A stretch of 45,077 nucleotides of DNA from Flammeovirga sp. EKP202 (lineage in GTDB: Bacteria > Bacteroidota > Bacteroidia > Cytophagales > Flammeovirgaceae): assembly GCF_014534745.1 (NCBI RefSeq), contig NZ_JACVVP010000059.1, positions 1 through 45,077 on the forward strand. The letters run 5' to 3'. The position numbers were made by a program, and so were the translations under genes. The notes beneath the pieces are model-generated. The model was not told where the DNA came from, ran no database searches, and was given only the letters and a program-made list of their open reading frames with translations. Numbering within the stretch: position 1 is the first letter of the stretch; the number at the start of each line of letters is the position of its first letter. Below are positions 44,964 to 45,077 of the stretch, piece after piece.

Positions 44964-44989
44964 AATCACTTTGAGAGTGATTGTTTTTT
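44964..44989 (+). terminator. Short hairpin with T-run
   Basis: AATCACT / AGTGATT with a five-base loop, then G and six T. No + strand gene is visible upstream for it. Confidence 0.5.
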
Positions 44990-45077
44990 CTAACTTACAC
45001 CTAAGTACATGACAAAAAACGTGTAGTTAGAAAATTTTGATCTCTATCCACTGGATTTAGTAACTTATCAGAGATAT

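Larger units (their letters stand above)
44628..45077. other. AT-rich region at the window edge
   Basis: 450 bases without a gene. It holds the two terminators below and an imperfect inverted repeat TCTAACT / AGTTAGA near 44989-45030. A gene probably lies just beyond the right edge. Confidence 0.5.

Overview
The window looks like a chromosome segment of an AT-rich Bacteroidota bacterium of the Cytophagales type. A Flammeovirga-like genus is a weak guess. The evidence is Bacteroidota-style -7 boxes (TAnnTTTG) before mtaB and gapA, many short-lipobox lipoproteins, a DUF3078 outer-membrane protein, a 7TMR-DISM/SpoIIE phosphatase, an M61 glycyl aminopeptidase-type protease, and long hairpin terminators. 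No rRNA, tRNA or CRISPR array was seen.

Positions 1-6300 are accessory DNA. Unrelated single genes (a permuted-looking acyl-carrier-like protein, a SUKH-3 immunity-like protein, an AraC regulator, a GNAT acetyltransferase, an unknown protein) sit among debris of an IS91-type element: a transposase (998-2146), a broken tyrosine-recombinase fragment (4606-4838) and three copies of a 95-185 bp repeat. Two genes are bordered by their own 9-bp complementary boxes, which covary between the two genes as integron cassette ends do. No integron integrase is in the window.

Positions 6081-12342 hold an AraC regulator, two lipoprotein genes in a tight operon (one with two dimeric-barrel and two SnoaL-like domains) and a large lipoprotein that looks like an (alpha/alpha)-barrel carbohydrate-active enzyme. 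The block is bounded by 140-bp inverted copies of a dispersed repeat; a third partial copy lies at 24821-24895. REP-like palindromes with a conserved core and covarying arms lie at 5902, 13164 and twice near 24.9-25.05 kb. A membrane protein, two small unknown genes, a uracil-DNA-glycosylase-like gene and a membrane-anchored AraC regulator follow.

From about 16.4 kb to the end the content is mostly core: lysS, ackA, the phosphatase, an orphan ATP-grasp gene overlapping a small gene, a DUF4442 hotdog protein, an AlkD-like repair protein, a DEDDh exonuclease, the M61 protease, mtaB, trpS-dnaN, a gamma-carbonic-anhydrase-like protein, a ferredoxin, a lipoprotein, a 44-residue membrane peptide, DUF3078, thioredoxin-like and Prc genes, a GNAT-like protein, a bacterial PH-domain protein, an M15 peptidase, gapA and an ECF sigma factor with a stub of a SnoaL-type tail. 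Most transcription units end in clear hairpin terminators.
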